This document shows, in pieces, positions 43,755 to 53,633 of a stretch of DNA of 64,000 nt; the first letter of the stretch is position 1, and each line of letters begins with the position of its first letter. Both the position numbers and the translations under genes were made by a program. Origin of the DNA: Bradyrhizobium sp. CB1015 (GTDB lineage Bacteria; Pseudomonadota; Alphaproteobacteria; Rhizobiales; Xanthobacteraceae); NCBI RefSeq assembly GCF_025200925.1, contig NZ_CP104174.1:7192001-7256000 (forward strand), written 5' to 3'. Under the pieces are notes generated by a model. That model saw only the letters and a list, made by a program, of their open reading frames with translations, was not told where the DNA came from and searched no databases.

Positions 43755-44855
43755 GTGAAGGCCGATAGAATAGACGATGAAGAACTGTCGAAGGTCCTCA
43801 GTCGATTTGGCGAGGCTGCCGTGAATCCGGAAGCCTGGCGCCGCATCATGGATGACATCTGCAAGGCGGTCGGGGCATCGGCGGCCATACTCCTTCAGAG
43901 CGATATCAGGACCCCGGACGTCCCCCGCACGGACTCGATCGCGGAAGCCACCGATCTCTACTTCAGGGACAACTGGCACTTGCGGGACCCGCGCGCCAAA
44001 GGCTTTCCGCAGATGATGGCGGGCGAGGTCGTGACCGATCTCGATGTGATGACCCCGGAGCAGATTCGTGCGGATCCCATGTACAACGAGGTGCTGTTTC
44101 CGTTCGGATACCGCTGGTTTGCCGGCATTGGCTTCTGGGCGGACAGCGCAGCATGGGCGCTAACGATCCAACGAACAGGCCGCGAAGGCGCGTTCGAGGC
44201 GCGCGACAAGCAGCTGCTTGCTCAATTGGCTCCGCGTCTCACCGAGACCGCCACGCTCGCTACCGCGGTCGGCAGGATCACGCTGACCTCGATGACAGAC
44301 GTCCTCGGTCGCGTTGGACAACCCGCCCTTATCCTCAACCGGGAAGGCAAGGTTCTGCGCACAAACGAGGTGGCCGACGGCGGCTTTGACAATGAGATCC
44401 GCATCAAAGATCGGCGTCTCCTGCTCCGTGACAAGCAGGCGATGGCCAAACTCGATCAGCTGATCAACCTGATCCGATCCACGCCGGATAGCGCCGCCAT
44501 CCCTGCCGCTCCCATCCTTGTCCGTCGCACGGCGAAACCACCGGTTGTCTTGCGCATACTGCCAGTGGACGGCGCGGCGCGCTCCGTCTTTCTCGGCGCT
44601 CGCGCCATGCTGATTCTGTCCAATCTCGTCCCGCCGCCGGCGCCCGACTCTGCCCTGATCGGCCAAGCCTTCGACCTGACACCCGCCGAATCTCGATTGG
44701 CCGCACTGCTTGCAACTGGCGCATCGCTCGCCAGCGCCGCCGAACAGCTGCGCATTTCGCGCGAGACGGCGCGCAATCACCTCAAATCGATCTTCTCAAA
44801 GACCGGCGCCCACCGGCAACCGGAACTAGTCAAGCTGCTTCTGCAATTGGTTTGA
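43755..44855 (+). CDS. LuxR-family transcription regulator
   Basis: A 366-residue protein with a C-terminal LuxR helix-turn-helix: FDLTPAESRLAALLATGASL, then ISRETARNHLKSIFSKTGAH. The N-terminal part (~20-200) has a PAS/GAF-like character, for example YFRDNWHLRDPRAKGFP; no phosphoryl-receiver domain is seen. Start chosen as GTG at 43755 because GGAGGGGG lies 7 nt upstream. An ATG 11 codons earlier has no ribosome site. Divergent from the giant RTX gene, it is a candidate regulator of it. That link is inferred from position alone. Confidence 0.82.
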   Translation: MKADRIDDEELSKVLSRFGEAAVNPEAWRRIMDDICKAVGASAAILLQSDIRTPDVPRTDSIAEATDLYFRDNWHLRDPRAKGFPQMMAGEVVTDLDVMTPEQIRADPMYNEVLFPFGYRWFAGIGFWADSAAWALTIQRTGREGAFEARDKQLLAQLAPRLTETATLATAVGRITLTSMTDVLGRVGQPALILNREGKVLRTNEVADGGFDNEIRIKDRRLLLRDKQAMAKLDQLINLIRSTPDSAAIPAAPILVRRTAKPPVVLRILPVDGAARSVFLGARAMLILSNLVPPPAPDSALIGQAFDLTPAESRLAALLATGASLASAAEQLRISRETARNHLKSIFSKTGAHRQPELVKLLLQLV

Positions 44856-45533
44856 GCATTTGCAGTTTGAGCATTTGCTTTGTGCCCGTCGGCGGTCGCA
44901 AGTTTCGCTTGACCGCGGGCGAAAGACCTCGACCTTTCGGCGTCTCAGCCGAAAGGTGCGGCCTTACGGTCTGCGCTCCACTTTTCATTTACGGCTTCGT
45001 GCCGCCACGGCTACGTTCATCAGCAAGAGAAACAACGCACTTGTCGCCTCATATCTTGCCACCACGCGCTTCCTCGCTCTTCCCCGTATGATGGGTTGTC
45101 CAGCGCGGGAGCCAATGCTCCACTCCCAGCTTCGCGAACGTTTGCGCATCTCAAGCTCGAAGAACGAGAAGTCGTCCAAGTCTCCTGGATTATCTCCCAA
45201 CGAGTTTGACGTCATTTCGCTACTTAAGCACCCATCGGCATCTTTGCCCCATGCGAGCGCAAGAGCGCTGCATGCAAGAGATAGCGATAATGCCTAAATC
45301 CTTGGGTGCGCCTCCCCCAAATGGGCTAGGCTAACAAATCAGTAGTCAGGGTCAGCTCTGCGGACGGCAATAACAGGGAACTTGGCCCGCCACTAGACTG
45401 GGCCTCCGCCGCGTCCATAAAGGCCCAAGCCACGAGATGCCCGCCCAAAGGTTTGCAAAAGGCCCGCTGGCGGATCAAATTCCCTGCTTATAGGGAATTT
45501 TGCAGAGAAACCCCGCGCAAAACCCCGCCACCG
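44856..45533. other. Gap with short tandem duplication
   Basis: A 15-bp direct repeat (TTTGAGCATTTGCAG then TTTGAGCATTTGCTT) spans the LuxR stop codon at 44852-44881. The rest shows no gene with a ribosome site or domain. Confidence 0.45.
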
Positions 45534-45773
45534 CAACAGGCAGCGTGGAAGCGTAGCGATTTGGATCAACGGCAGTATTGCGCGGCGGAGGATATCCCGC
45601 TCAAGGCGTTCGGCAACTGGCGGGCGAAGTTGAAAGCCGAGCCACAGCCGCCCGAGCGCAAGCTGCTCTACCGGGGGCGAGGCCTAAGTCACAGCCTTAG
45701 TCACACCCTAAGTCCCAGCCTAAGTCATGTGGCTTATCCCTCCTCGCGGCCAGAGAGTCCGATTGTTCCTCGG
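45534..45773 (+). pseudogene. IS66 accessory protein TnpA remnant
   Basis: In one frame it reads AAWKRSDLDQRQYCAAEDIP, LKAFGNWRAKLKAEPQPPER and KLLYR. This is the N-terminal helix-turn-helix part of the small IS66 TnpA protein, which binds IS ends. Short in-frame repeats LSHSLSHTLSPSLSH follow, encoded by 12-bp tandem units around CCTAAGTCACAG. The expected downstream IS66 genes (tnpB, tnpC) and inverted repeats are absent, so this is debris. Confidence 0.7.
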
Positions 45774-45879
45774 GACCTCCTCGGCGGCACTGGCCTTAGA
45801 GCTCCGACGCGCCTCGCTAGACCGCGACAACAGACTTGCAACGCCCGCAAGAAACTGGGACGCGTCACCAGTTCGGTAC

Positions 45880-48555
45880 TTAGGCTGCAGCGTGCTCGTT
45901 CTGGGCTGCTTCCAGCATCGCAGCGATCTCGGCCGCGGGCCGCGCCGAGCTCACCAAGAAGCCCTGGAATTCATCGCATTCAAGAGCACGCAGGATGTCG
46001 CGCTGTTGCTCCGTTTCGACCCCCTCTGCGGTGGTGGCCATCTGGTGTTCGGCAGCCAGTGCAATGACCGCCCGCACGATGCCAATCGATTTCCTTCCCT
46101 CCGTCAGCGTCGCGACAAACGACCGATCGATCTTGATTTTGTCGAACGGGAACTTGCTCAGGTAGCTCAGGGACGAATAGCCCGTTCCGAAGTCGTCAAG
46201 GGCCAGTCGAACGCCGAGGGCGCGCAACTGATGCAGCGTCTCCAATGCGGAATGGTCGTCCTTGATCAGGACGGCTTCCGTGATCTCGAGCTCCAGCCGA
46301 CCGGGCATCAAGCCGGCGGCAGCGAGCGCCGACGCGACCTTCAAGGGCAAAACACCCGTCTTGAATTGGGCAGGGGAGACGTTGACCGCCACTTTGATCT
46401 GGGCAGGCCAAGTTGCGGCCTGCTTGCAGGCCACCCGAAGAACGTGCTCGCCAAGCAGCTCGATCAGTCCGGATTGCTCGGCAACCGGGATGAATTCCGC
46501 CGGCGAGACGACACCGCGCTCAGGATGATTCCAACGGGCGAGAGCCTCAAAGCCAGTGATGGCCCCTGTTGCCAAACCAACGAGCGGCTGGAAGTGGACC
46601 TCGATCTCCGCGCGGTCCAAGGCGCGCCGAAGATCCTGCTCCAGCATGCGGCGATCGCGGGCCCTCCGTTCCATTCCCGGCTCGAAGAAGCGAAAGCCCC
46701 TTTTGCCGGACGACTTCGCCTCGTACATCGCGAGATCGGCATTTTGGAGTAGTTGCTCGGACGTCCGTCCGTGCAGTGGAGCTATGGCCACGCCGATGCT
46801 CGCGTCGACCGCGAGATTGAATCCGCCACAGCCATGCGACGTCCGAAGTGACGCATATATCTTCGCCAGGAAGGGTTCGACCGCGCTCTCCTCCCCGGAA
46901 TACCGGGTCAGTACGGCAAACTCGTCGCCGCCTAGCCTTGCCAGGAAATCACCAGGTGCAAGACAATCTTGCAAGGCTCGGCCGATATTCCTCAGCAATG
47001 CGTCTCCGACATGATGGCCCAACAGATCATTGACCGACTTGAACTCGTCAATGTCCAAGAACAGCAGTGCCACCTTGGTTGTGGAACAGTCGCGCAGCTC
47101 TGTTTCGAGCCGCTCGAGAAAGTAGGATCTGTTGGGCAGTTCTGTCACTAGGTCGTAGTTGGCAAGCCGCGAAATCCGCTCCTGGTACTCCCGTTGCTCG
47201 GTGACGTCCTCGATGGTGGAAACCCAGCCGCCGCGCGCGACAGGCTGATTCATGATCTGCATCCATCGACCGTCGCGCGTCCTGGCCAGAGCCTGAGTGG
47301 CGATCCCGCGTTTTGCTGCCGCCCGAATCGGTTCGCAATGCATATCCACACTGCCGACCAAGGAGCCTGTCTCCAGCCTGTGCGCGATGATAGCTTGCAG
47401 GGAGCAGCCCGGTTTGACCAATTGAGGCGACAGGCCAAACATGTCGATATAGCTCCTGTTGCAGATGATCAGCCGCTCCGATCGGTCGAACAGCAGCAGC
47501 CCCTGCTTCATATTGTTGACTGCCATCTCCAGGTGTTGATGCTGCCGTCTCAGATGATGAACGACGAAGCCCAGCGTCAGCAGCGCAACCGCTGCGATAG
47601 CGGCGGCTCCGAACCCATAGAGTCGGGCTTGACCCAGCCAGTCGGACAGCACGGTGGAGGTCGTGATGGTGGCCAGCACGGCAAGGGGATAATGGTCCAG
47701 ATACCTGACCGACGCGATCCGCTCCACGCCATCGAACGGACTGATAAACTGCGCGGTGACTTGGCCGCCGTTTGCGGCCGCGGCAGCGTACAGGGGCGAT
47801 GCGGAAAAGTCCTGGCCGAGCGATCGCGTCTCTCGTGGAGACCGGGCCAGCAGCGTTCCGTTTTGATGAAACAGCGAGAGCGCGGCATTTGGCGGCGCGA
47901 TGGCGGCAAGGAAGCTTTCCACGTCCTCGGCCGCGACGCGTTTTGTCACCAATCCGAGCAGTTGGCCGTTTTGCGCCACAATCTTGCGTGCGACCACGAT
48001 CGCCGGACTCGATCCGTTGTGGACGAGCTCAATCGCGGTCGGGCTGCTCGCAGGCGCGGTCGTGAAGCTTTGGAAATATCTGCGGTCGGCAATGTTTGTT
48101 CTTTCGACCGGCCAGGCCACCGACGAGGCAACGCAATTGCCCTCGGAATCGTAGAGACTAACCTCCCCAAGATCGCCTGAGTCATTGATTCTGCTGCGGA
48201 GCAGCTTGTGGAAATTCTCACTCGATACTGCCGTCGCGAACTGGTCGGGAGACGCGATCTGCTGCCCCAACTCCGTTGCAAGAGATCGTTCGACTGCCTC
48301 GAAACCGGTGAAGCGTTGATCGAAATGGCGCGCGAGCAGCACCACGGTATTTCGAAGCGCGTTCCGATTTTTCTCGAGCTCCTGTTCGCGGAGATGTCCG
48401 ATCATCAGGGCGGTAACTGCAATGATAGCGGCAATCAGGCTCAATCCACCGAAGCTAATCCAGAACACCGCGACGAAGTGAGTCGGCCAGCCTGTCCGTT
48501 CAGTGCCATCCGATGGGGCTTGCCGAAACTTATCGTTGCGGTCTTCAGTGCTCAT
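45880..48555 (-). CDS. c-di-GMP enzyme: periplasmic sensor, PAS, GGDEF and EAL
   Basis: An 891-residue inner-membrane protein. A first transmembrane helix (~30-50), a large periplasmic Cache-like sensor (~55-320) and a second helix (~325-345) are followed by PAS (~355-460), GGDEF (~470-635) and EAL (~645-885). Active motifs are intact: RLGGDEFAV in the cyclase, and GFEALARW, DDFGTGYSS, KIDRSF and AEGVETEQQ in the phosphodiesterase. Either or both activities are possible. The ATG at 48555 follows GGAGAGG; an upstream TTG is less likely. It faces the LuxR gene and giant adhesin region, so it may couple an external signal to surface attachment. Confidence 0.93.
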   Translation of the reverse strand: MSTEDRNDKFRQAPSDGTERTGWPTHFVAVFWISFGGLSLIAAIIAVTALMIGHLREQELEKNRNALRNTVVLLARHFDQRFTGFEAVERSLATELGQQIASPDQFATAVSSENFHKLLRSRINDSGDLGEVSLYDSEGNCVASSVAWPVERTNIADRRYFQSFTTAPASSPTAIELVHNGSSPAIVVARKIVAQNGQLLGLVTKRVAAEDVESFLAAIAPPNAALSLFHQNGTLLARSPRETRSLGQDFSASPLYAAAAANGGQVTAQFISPFDGVERIASVRYLDHYPLAVLATITTSTVLSDWLGQARLYGFGAAAIAAVALLTLGFVVHHLRRQHQHLEMAVNNMKQGLLLFDRSERLIICNRSYIDMFGLSPQLVKPGCSLQAIIAHRLETGSLVGSVDMHCEPIRAAAKRGIATQALARTRDGRWMQIMNQPVARGGWVSTIEDVTEQREYQERISRLANYDLVTELPNRSYFLERLETELRDCSTTKVALLFLDIDEFKSVNDLLGHHVGDALLRNIGRALQDCLAPGDFLARLGGDEFAVLTRYSGEESAVEPFLAKIYASLRTSHGCGGFNLAVDASIGVAIAPLHGRTSEQLLQNADLAMYEAKSSGKRGFRFFEPGMERRARDRRMLEQDLRRALDRAEIEVHFQPLVGLATGAITGFEALARWNHPERGVVSPAEFIPVAEQSGLIELLGEHVLRVACKQAATWPAQIKVAVNVSPAQFKTGVLPLKVASALAAAGLMPGRLELEITEAVLIKDDHSALETLHQLRALGVRLALDDFGTGYSSLSYLSKFPFDKIKIDRSFVATLTEGRKSIGIVRAVIALAAEHQMATTAEGVETEQQRDILRALECDEFQGFLVSSARPAAEIAAMLEAAQNEHAAA

Positions 48556-48992
48556 GGGCCTCTCCGTCAAGACAGACTAGCGCAGCGGCACGGAACATTC
48601 TGTTACGGGGCATCGTTAACGGCCGGTTACGAACCGCCCTGCTTTGCGGCGCGAATTGTGACGGTGAATCATGCGTTGAGCCCTTGACCATCGCGGTTTC
48701 AAGCGCGCCCGCACGTCGGTGCGTATTGGCGGCGGACGTTGCGAAAGCGGTGCCGCTGCTAAAGGCACCGATCGTCGCGTGCTGCGACGCTGGAAGCAAA
48801 GAGCGGGGATGACCTTGCAGGCGGCACGCGGTCGCTATCGGACACGTCTCGTGGCTTGGCTTCATCCCGCATCTAGCCTAGGTTCGTTTCATGGCGAACC
48901 CGCCTCGGCCGCCGCCCTTCATAGCGAGGGGCTTATCCGGCCGCGACGTCGTTCGGCCGATCGACCTGCTTGTATGAGCCGCGGCACTTGCG
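48556..48992. other. Gap: promoter side of GGDEF gene and duplicated flank
   Basis: No gene. From ~48852 it is similar to 4963-5113, the flank of the frameshifted paralogue. The first part should hold the promoter of the c-di-GMP gene. Confidence 0.5.
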
Positions 48993-49664
48993 ATGCGCCT
49001 TCAACACCTCAGCTTTGATGCTTGGCTGGAGCACGCATTTGGACGCGAGGTTCGCTTTCGGCAAGCACCTTGGTACTTCGATCCCGAGCATGATTGGTGG
49101 GATCCGCCGGCGGTAGAAGCCGTGTCTTATCTCACTCGACTGTTTGAAGACCCGGAGCCAGCACTACGGGGATTTGCCGACAGCCAAATCGCGCAGGGCA
49201 TAACCTACCTTGTGAATACCAGTGCCGGAGGCGATTGCGGGTGGCTTTGTTCAACCGATGTTCCGGTCGAAGGCCGTGTTCGCTGCGTCAAGTCTGTCGC
49301 TGCTCTATTTGCCAAATTGTTCGAGCCTCGTTGCGCCCCTAGCCTGTCCCACCTGAGCGAAGCCGCTAGCAACGCACTCAACAATGTTTGCTACATGTGG
49401 TGGGATGCGTTTCCGAGCTTGGCTCTTGCCGATGATCCCGCCCTGCCAACGCTCCACGATTGCGCGCTGCAAACCATGGACCGCATCCTGCAGCTTCAAT
49501 CGATCGCCTGTCAGGAAAGTGCTCTACACGGCCTTGGACACTGGCACCGCGACTACAGCGACAAAGTCATCCAAATCATCGACCGCTTCTGCGCGGCGCA
49601 TGCCGCGATCGACCCGCGCCTTTCGGCCTATGCCCAATCGGCTCGGTGCGGATGCGTCCTGTGA
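48993..49664 (+). CDS. Unrecognised conserved protein, 223 aa
   Basis: A soluble, acidic, mostly helical protein without signal or membrane segment. Notable patches are HDWWDPPAVEAVSYLTRLFE, VCYMWWDAFPSLAL, ESALHGLGHWHRDYS and a Cys-rich end QSARCGCVL. The same sequence occurs frameshifted at 5114-5784. Upstream of the ATG there is no strong ribosome site, yet both copies keep this ATG and its flank. I believe similar hypothetical proteins exist in other bacteria, but I know no function. The WW and HGLGHWH patches might form a metal or ligand site. Confidence 0.75.
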   Translation: MRLQHLSFDAWLEHAFGREVRFRQAPWYFDPEHDWWDPPAVEAVSYLTRLFEDPEPALRGFADSQIAQGITYLVNTSAGGDCGWLCSTDVPVEGRVRCVKSVAALFAKLFEPRCAPSLSHLSEAASNALNNVCYMWWDAFPSLALADDPALPTLHDCALQTMDRILQLQSIACQESALHGLGHWHRDYSDKVIQIIDRFCAAHAAIDPRLSAYAQSARCGCVL

Positions 49665-49743
49665 TCCGCGGGCGGTGGCGCCCCTGGTTGCGTCCCGCCC
49701 CGCGTTGAGTGCATCATCGCGACCTCCGACAGAGACGCCGGAC

Positions 49744-49759
49744 AGCCCAAAATTGGGCT
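49744..49759. repeat. Inverted repeat conserved in both paralogous segments
   Basis: AGCCCAA-AA-TTGGGCT, 80 bp after the 223-residue gene. The other copy, 5874-5888, has the same arms with a one-base spacer. No T-run follows. It could be a hairpin in the mRNA tail or a protein site. Confidence 0.5.
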
Positions 49760-49794
49760 ACGTGCTCATGAACGGCTTGCCGGCTGACGTCCGC

Positions 49795-50110
49795 TCAAGC
49801 TCCAACGGCAGTCGAAGTGTGGGCATCTCCCAGCGCCGTGAACATGCGCTTGGTCAGCGCTGGTATTGGCCGCCGGAGATGACCAGCGCGACGATGGTCT
49901 CGTCCATCGCCGAGATGAAGGTGAAGATGCCGCCAGCGACCACGCTGGACTTGATCTGCGGCAGCGTCACCGCGAAGAAGCCGCGCAGGCGGTTCATGCC
50001 GAGGCTGCGCGCGACCATCTCCTGTGCGGGATCGAACTTCTGCAGGCCCGCGAGCACGGAGATGAGGACGGCCGGGCGGTTTCCGCCATGTAATCCGTGC
50101 CCATCGCAAG
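49795..50110 (-). pseudogene. Remnant of a polyamine-type ABC transporter permease
   Basis: The minus strand reads QKFDPAQEMVARSLGMNRLR, the EAA-like loop that contacts the ATPase, then VTLPQIKSSVVAGGIFTFIS, AMDETIVALVISGGQY, and after a frameshift ALTKRMFTALGDA. This is the C-terminal third of a PotC-like permease. The N-terminal membrane part and partner genes are missing. Confidence 0.75.
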
Positions 50111-50536
50111 CTCCCTGAGAGCCGACCATCCCTCGCGGCCCGAGGAGACCGTTGCGATAGATCAATGAGCAGGCCCCATCATCGGCCGGCGTGTATGGGC
50201 CGGACATTGGCTCGAGCTGCAGTGTGCGGCTGCTAGAAGGAAAAGCCTCGCTTCCAGAGTAGACCACATCGGCCCCAGCCTGGAGGTTTTTCCGGATCGA
50301 AAAACGGAGCTGGGACCGAGAGGTCTGCCGCTGTCTGGTCGGCAAACACAGCTTCATCCCAAGAAATCGTCCACTTGGGATTCAAATTTGTGAATCCGAC
50401 TCCATGGAGTACTCCAGCCCGTGGGGGAACGAGCTGGCAATAGGTCGTGCGAAGGGTGGCAAGCAAGACCGACAGTCGAACCGAGCAGGCACGATCGCAC
50501 CTCGCCGCCCGTCGCGCGGTCGCAAGCGATGTGTGG
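50111..50536. other. Gap without supported gene
   Basis: Open frames on the minus strand (for example 50233-50466, reading NLNPKWTISWDEAVFADQ) suggest former coding sequence, but I cannot place them in a family. No repeat or RNA is recognised. Confidence 0.4.
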
Positions 50537-50728
50537 CTACCGCTTCCTGCCAGTGGGCTTGCCTCGGCGGGGGCGCTTCTTCGGCTTGGACCTTGTTGGT
50601 CTTTCGCTCTGTTCAGCCGCGAGAACTCGAGCTCGGATTTCCTCTAATTCAACCAGTGCAGAAACGATGCTCTGAAGACGTTCGCGAATTGCAGCAGCAG
50701 GAATCACCGCTCGACCGCGGGTGCTCAT
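50537..50728 (-). CDS. Small basic protein, 63 aa
   Basis: The ATG at 50728 follows GGGGGC. The N-terminal half is a predicted helix (IPAAAIRERLQSIVSALVEL) and the C-terminus is a Lys/Arg-rich tail (KPKKRPRRGKPTGRKR), which suggests nucleic-acid binding. An upstream in-frame start adds 14 residues. No family recognised. Confidence 0.5.
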   Translation of the reverse strand: MSTRGRAVIPAAAIRERLQSIVSALVELEEIRARVLAAEQSERPTRSKPKKRPRRGKPTGRKR

Positions 50729-51091
50729 GGACGCCCCCAACTTGTTCTTCTTTGGGGCCGCCGTTGGCACCCGCTCGGAGTCTTCCTTTTTCGGCCAACC
50801 TAGTCGTTAACAAATTTAAACGACGACTACCGCGTCCCAGCCAGCTCGAGTTGTTCCCGGAGGGAACACTGCAGCATCCTGCCAACCGCGTATTCTCGAT
50901 ACCTGCGTAAGGTGTACGAGCGCCGGCAGAAAGCAGAACGGCGTGAACTTCATGCAAGGCCAGCACCTGTTTTCCGCCTGCTCGACCTTCTCGCGACTGT
51001 GGAGCAGCAGCAGCGCGCCAGGGGCGCCCCGCGGGACGATGAAGGGCGAGCGCTCAGATCGCCGGCTCATCTTTCACGAAGGAAGTCGAAA
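50729..51091. other. Gap without supported gene
   Basis: Only overlapping short open frames with no start signals or domains. Probably promoter and decayed sequence. Confidence 0.4.
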
Positions 51092-51502
51092 TCACGGGGA
51101 CGGAGTGTGGCCCGAATTGCCCGCCTCGCGTTTGGCCTTTCTCAACTCATCCACCGTTGGGACGATGGGCGGCAAGTCCCCGGCGGGGCCCAGGTCGGCG
51201 CTGCGTCGCTGAATAAGGTCGCGAACGCTGGCGTCGCGCCGGTGCAGAATGTCTTGGCGCCAATCCCGCAGGACGCGCTGACAAAGTTCGTCAAAGTCAG
51301 AAAATTCTGGATCAACCGAGTCGACAAAAACCGTGCCGCCGTAACCATTTCCCTCGACGACCCAATATTGGTCGCCTCTTGCCAGCTGGTGGATGCGGAG
51401 AGTGAAATCGTTACCGCCCGAATAGTTGCCCAATGTGAAGGACTGGATGCTTCCGTCCGGGCCGATTTTCGCTCTCAGGAACATATTGTTGTCACGCGAC
51501 AT
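51092..51502 (-). CDS. Unrecognised protein, 136 aa
   Basis: The ATG at 51502 follows GGAG with good spacing. A compact N-terminal half rich in beta strands (FLRAKIGPDGSIQSFTLGNY, YWVVEGNGYGGTVFVD) is followed by a charged helical half (FDELCQRVLRDWRQDILHRR) and a proline-rich tail. No signal or membrane segment. It looks like a real soluble protein of unknown function. Confidence 0.65.
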   Translation of the reverse strand: MSRDNNMFLRAKIGPDGSIQSFTLGNYSGGNDFTLRIHQLARGDQYWVVEGNGYGGTVFVDSVDPEFSDFDELCQRVLRDWRQDILHRRDASVRDLIQRRSADLGPAGDLPPIVPTVDELRKAKREAGNSGHTPSP

Positions 51503-51817
51503 TAAATCTCCTCTCTCAGCGTGGATTCCGCGCCGTTGGCTACATCCGGTCTAGCGTTTTTCGGGGTGCACGAGGCGTTGGTTGCTAGGAAGAAGGCTGA
51601 TCGTGGAGAGGGCCTTCGTCGCCATTTCGACCGCTGGTGCGGCCCTAGCAGGAAAGGTCACGGCGGCCATCTCCGCAAGGCCGCTCGACCGCTCTCAGGA
51701 GCGGCGGACAAGCTACAAATAGGCCCCGACTAGCAGAACGCAAGCACCACAGTACAGCATCGTTAAATCGCGTTAACCGTAGCGTCGGCGTTGGCATATC
51801 AAAAGCGTCGTCCACGA
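51503..51817. other. Gap without supported gene
   Basis: About 315 bp. The promoter of the 136-residue gene probably lies here. Nothing else seen. Confidence 0.45.
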
Positions 51818-52066
51818 TCAGGCATTGGTGTCCCCGGCCGCAGGAACGCTACTCCCTTTTCGGCGTGAAGATCTCCGTTTCGCCGCCGAAGAAATACGCG
51901 CCTGCGCTGCTTTGGCCTCCTGCTCAGTAGCGAATTCCGCCGCCACATAAACGGTACCCCGACCGGGCTCTACCCTTTCGATCACTAATCCCCGGCGCAC
52001 AAGTCGCTTCACCGCGCGGCGGACTTGTTCTCTGGTGAGCGAATGCCCCACGCCTGCTGTCATCAT
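51818..52066 (-). CDS. Small winged-helix-like protein, 82 aa
   Basis: Preceded by AAGGAGATC directly before two ATG codons, a very strong ribosome site. The core, HSLTREQVRRAVKRLVRRGL then VIERVEPGRGTVYVAAEF, has the helix-helix-wing order of a winged-helix DNA-binding fold. The tail is basic (AAKRRSSRRKGS). Probably a small regulator; no named family. Confidence 0.6.
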   Translation of the reverse strand: MMTAGVGHSLTREQVRRAVKRLVRRGLVIERVEPGRGTVYVAAEFATEQEAKAAQARISSAAKRRSSRRKGSSVPAAGDTNA

Positions 52067-52679
52067 GATCTCCTTGAACCAGTTAGATTAGCCGATCCAC
52101 TGTTGCCCCGTCCGTTAATCCCGCCGCAGCCATCAACAGCAATGACAAGCGCCAAACCTAACGTACCATTTCGGAGCAGGGTCCATGCTCTTCGAGCCGC
52201 CTTGAGCAATATGCGGCACTCCTCCGCTCTGATGAAGCAAATTCAATTTGGTCAAAACGACTAAATGTGGAGAACGCGATTAATCATTCATCGCAAGGCC
52301 TTAAGTGTGCCGAGTTGCCATCATTGAGCGTTCTCACGCCAACCCGCAGTTCGTTGGACCGGCAATCTGTCACTCCAAAGAGAGACGCCGGGTCTTTAAG
52401 ACATCAGACAGTCTTCAATAGGTCGGGAATGCAGCTCTTTGCGCTTATTGGGAGGTGAGAGCTCTCGCGCCGTCGTGGCCAACAAGGATCGTCAGATTTA
52501 GTCGGTCAAAGCGAGTTCTTCAGAGACAGAGGCGGAGTTGCCATCATTGCCTTCACAAGTCCATGTTTGCTCGAGCAAATTCCGCTCTCCACATCTTCCA
52601 GCTAAAAACGAGGAATTTTCATTGCCTGAATTCTGTTTGGGATCCGATACTAAAGCGCGTTAACAAGAGGAAGTCACGG
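52067..52679. other. Gap without supported gene
   Basis: About 610 bp. Short open frames on both strands lack start signals or domains. The upstream in-frame extension of the next gene (from 52455) has no coding character. Confidence 0.4.
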
Positions 52680-53210
52680 ATGCCTCATTCCATTCTCGCC
52701 CCATCGAACATCAAAGAGCTACTGACGGACTTGTCCAAAGCCATCGCACGCGATCAGATCTACGTTGACTCTTTGCCCAGAGAGCAGTTTACCAGCCAAT
52801 ATGATGATGGCATGTGGCGTGAGTGGCGACGGAAGAATCTCTTGCTCATCGAAAGATTGATCAAGTCATCGGATGACCTGAGCCCATCGTTGTTGCGGCG
52901 ATTGACCGTTGTCGCCGCTGGCTTCGACGCCGCAATCGTCCGTACTATTTTGTTGGAGACCCTCGCCGACATTGTTGGAGGCTGCCTGGCCGCCCCACCC
53001 CGAACTGCGCAGGGCTTTTTCGACGGTTTAACAAATGAGGTCGTGCGCCAAGCTCGTGGCAAACACCGCAATCCGTCCGCCCGGAAAGCGTTGTTGGAGT
53101 GGTTCGACGCCACCGATCCCCTCGCGATTGCACGCGATCCCGAGTGCCAGTACCCGGTTTCTCGTCGTCAGGTCCACTCCGATCGTACGCCATTGCGTTC
53201 GATGCGGTAA
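52680..53210 (+). CDS. Unrecognised helical protein, 176 aa
   Basis: The ATG at 52680 follows GAGGAAG. Soluble and mostly helical: SNIKELLTDLSKAIARDQIY, WREWRRKNLLLIERLIKSSD, LRRLTVVAAGFDAAIVRTIL. It ends with a basic stretch (QVHSDRTPLRSMR) that may result from a late frameshift. Isolated in a decayed region; function unknown. Confidence 0.5.
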   Translation: MPHSILAPSNIKELLTDLSKAIARDQIYVDSLPREQFTSQYDDGMWREWRRKNLLLIERLIKSSDDLSPSLLRRLTVVAAGFDAAIVRTILLETLADIVGGCLAAPPRTAQGFFDGLTNEVVRQARGKHRNPSARKALLEWFDATDPLAIARDPECQYPVSRRQVHSDRTPLRSMR

Positions 53211-53633
53211 TGCTCTCAGGTATGGGACGCGGATCTGATGATGCCTTGCCCCAACTCAAAAGCCGAGCTCGAGAGTTGAATACGGATCAACGAGCAACGA
53301 CGACGGCGCGAACAATCGAGTGACTTCGTGAGACAGATGGCGTGGTACAGTTCTGGGATGGCAAGCTTGCCCCCTTGAGGGATCAGACGAGCGACTTGCC
53401 TTCCATTGCGATTTGTCGAAATCTCGCCGGAGCTTCGATCATGCGCGGCCACTCCGCTTCGGTGCCGGTGAAGCTTGGCGCGCGGTCTCGACGTGGGTGG
53501 GCCGCCAGCACCTCGCGAGCTCGCCCGCCGAGGCGCAGGGCGCAGAAAGCGCATACCCGGCGGTGGCGGTCTCGTAAAAACTGCCAGGGCGTCGCACCAT
53601 CCGCTTTGGGCATGCAGGACTCGGCCGGCTAGA
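53211..53633. other. Gap without supported gene
   Basis: Minus-strand frames around 53383-53613 (reading RAPSFTGTEAEWPRMIEAPA) may be an old gene fragment, but no family or start supports them. Confidence 0.35.
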
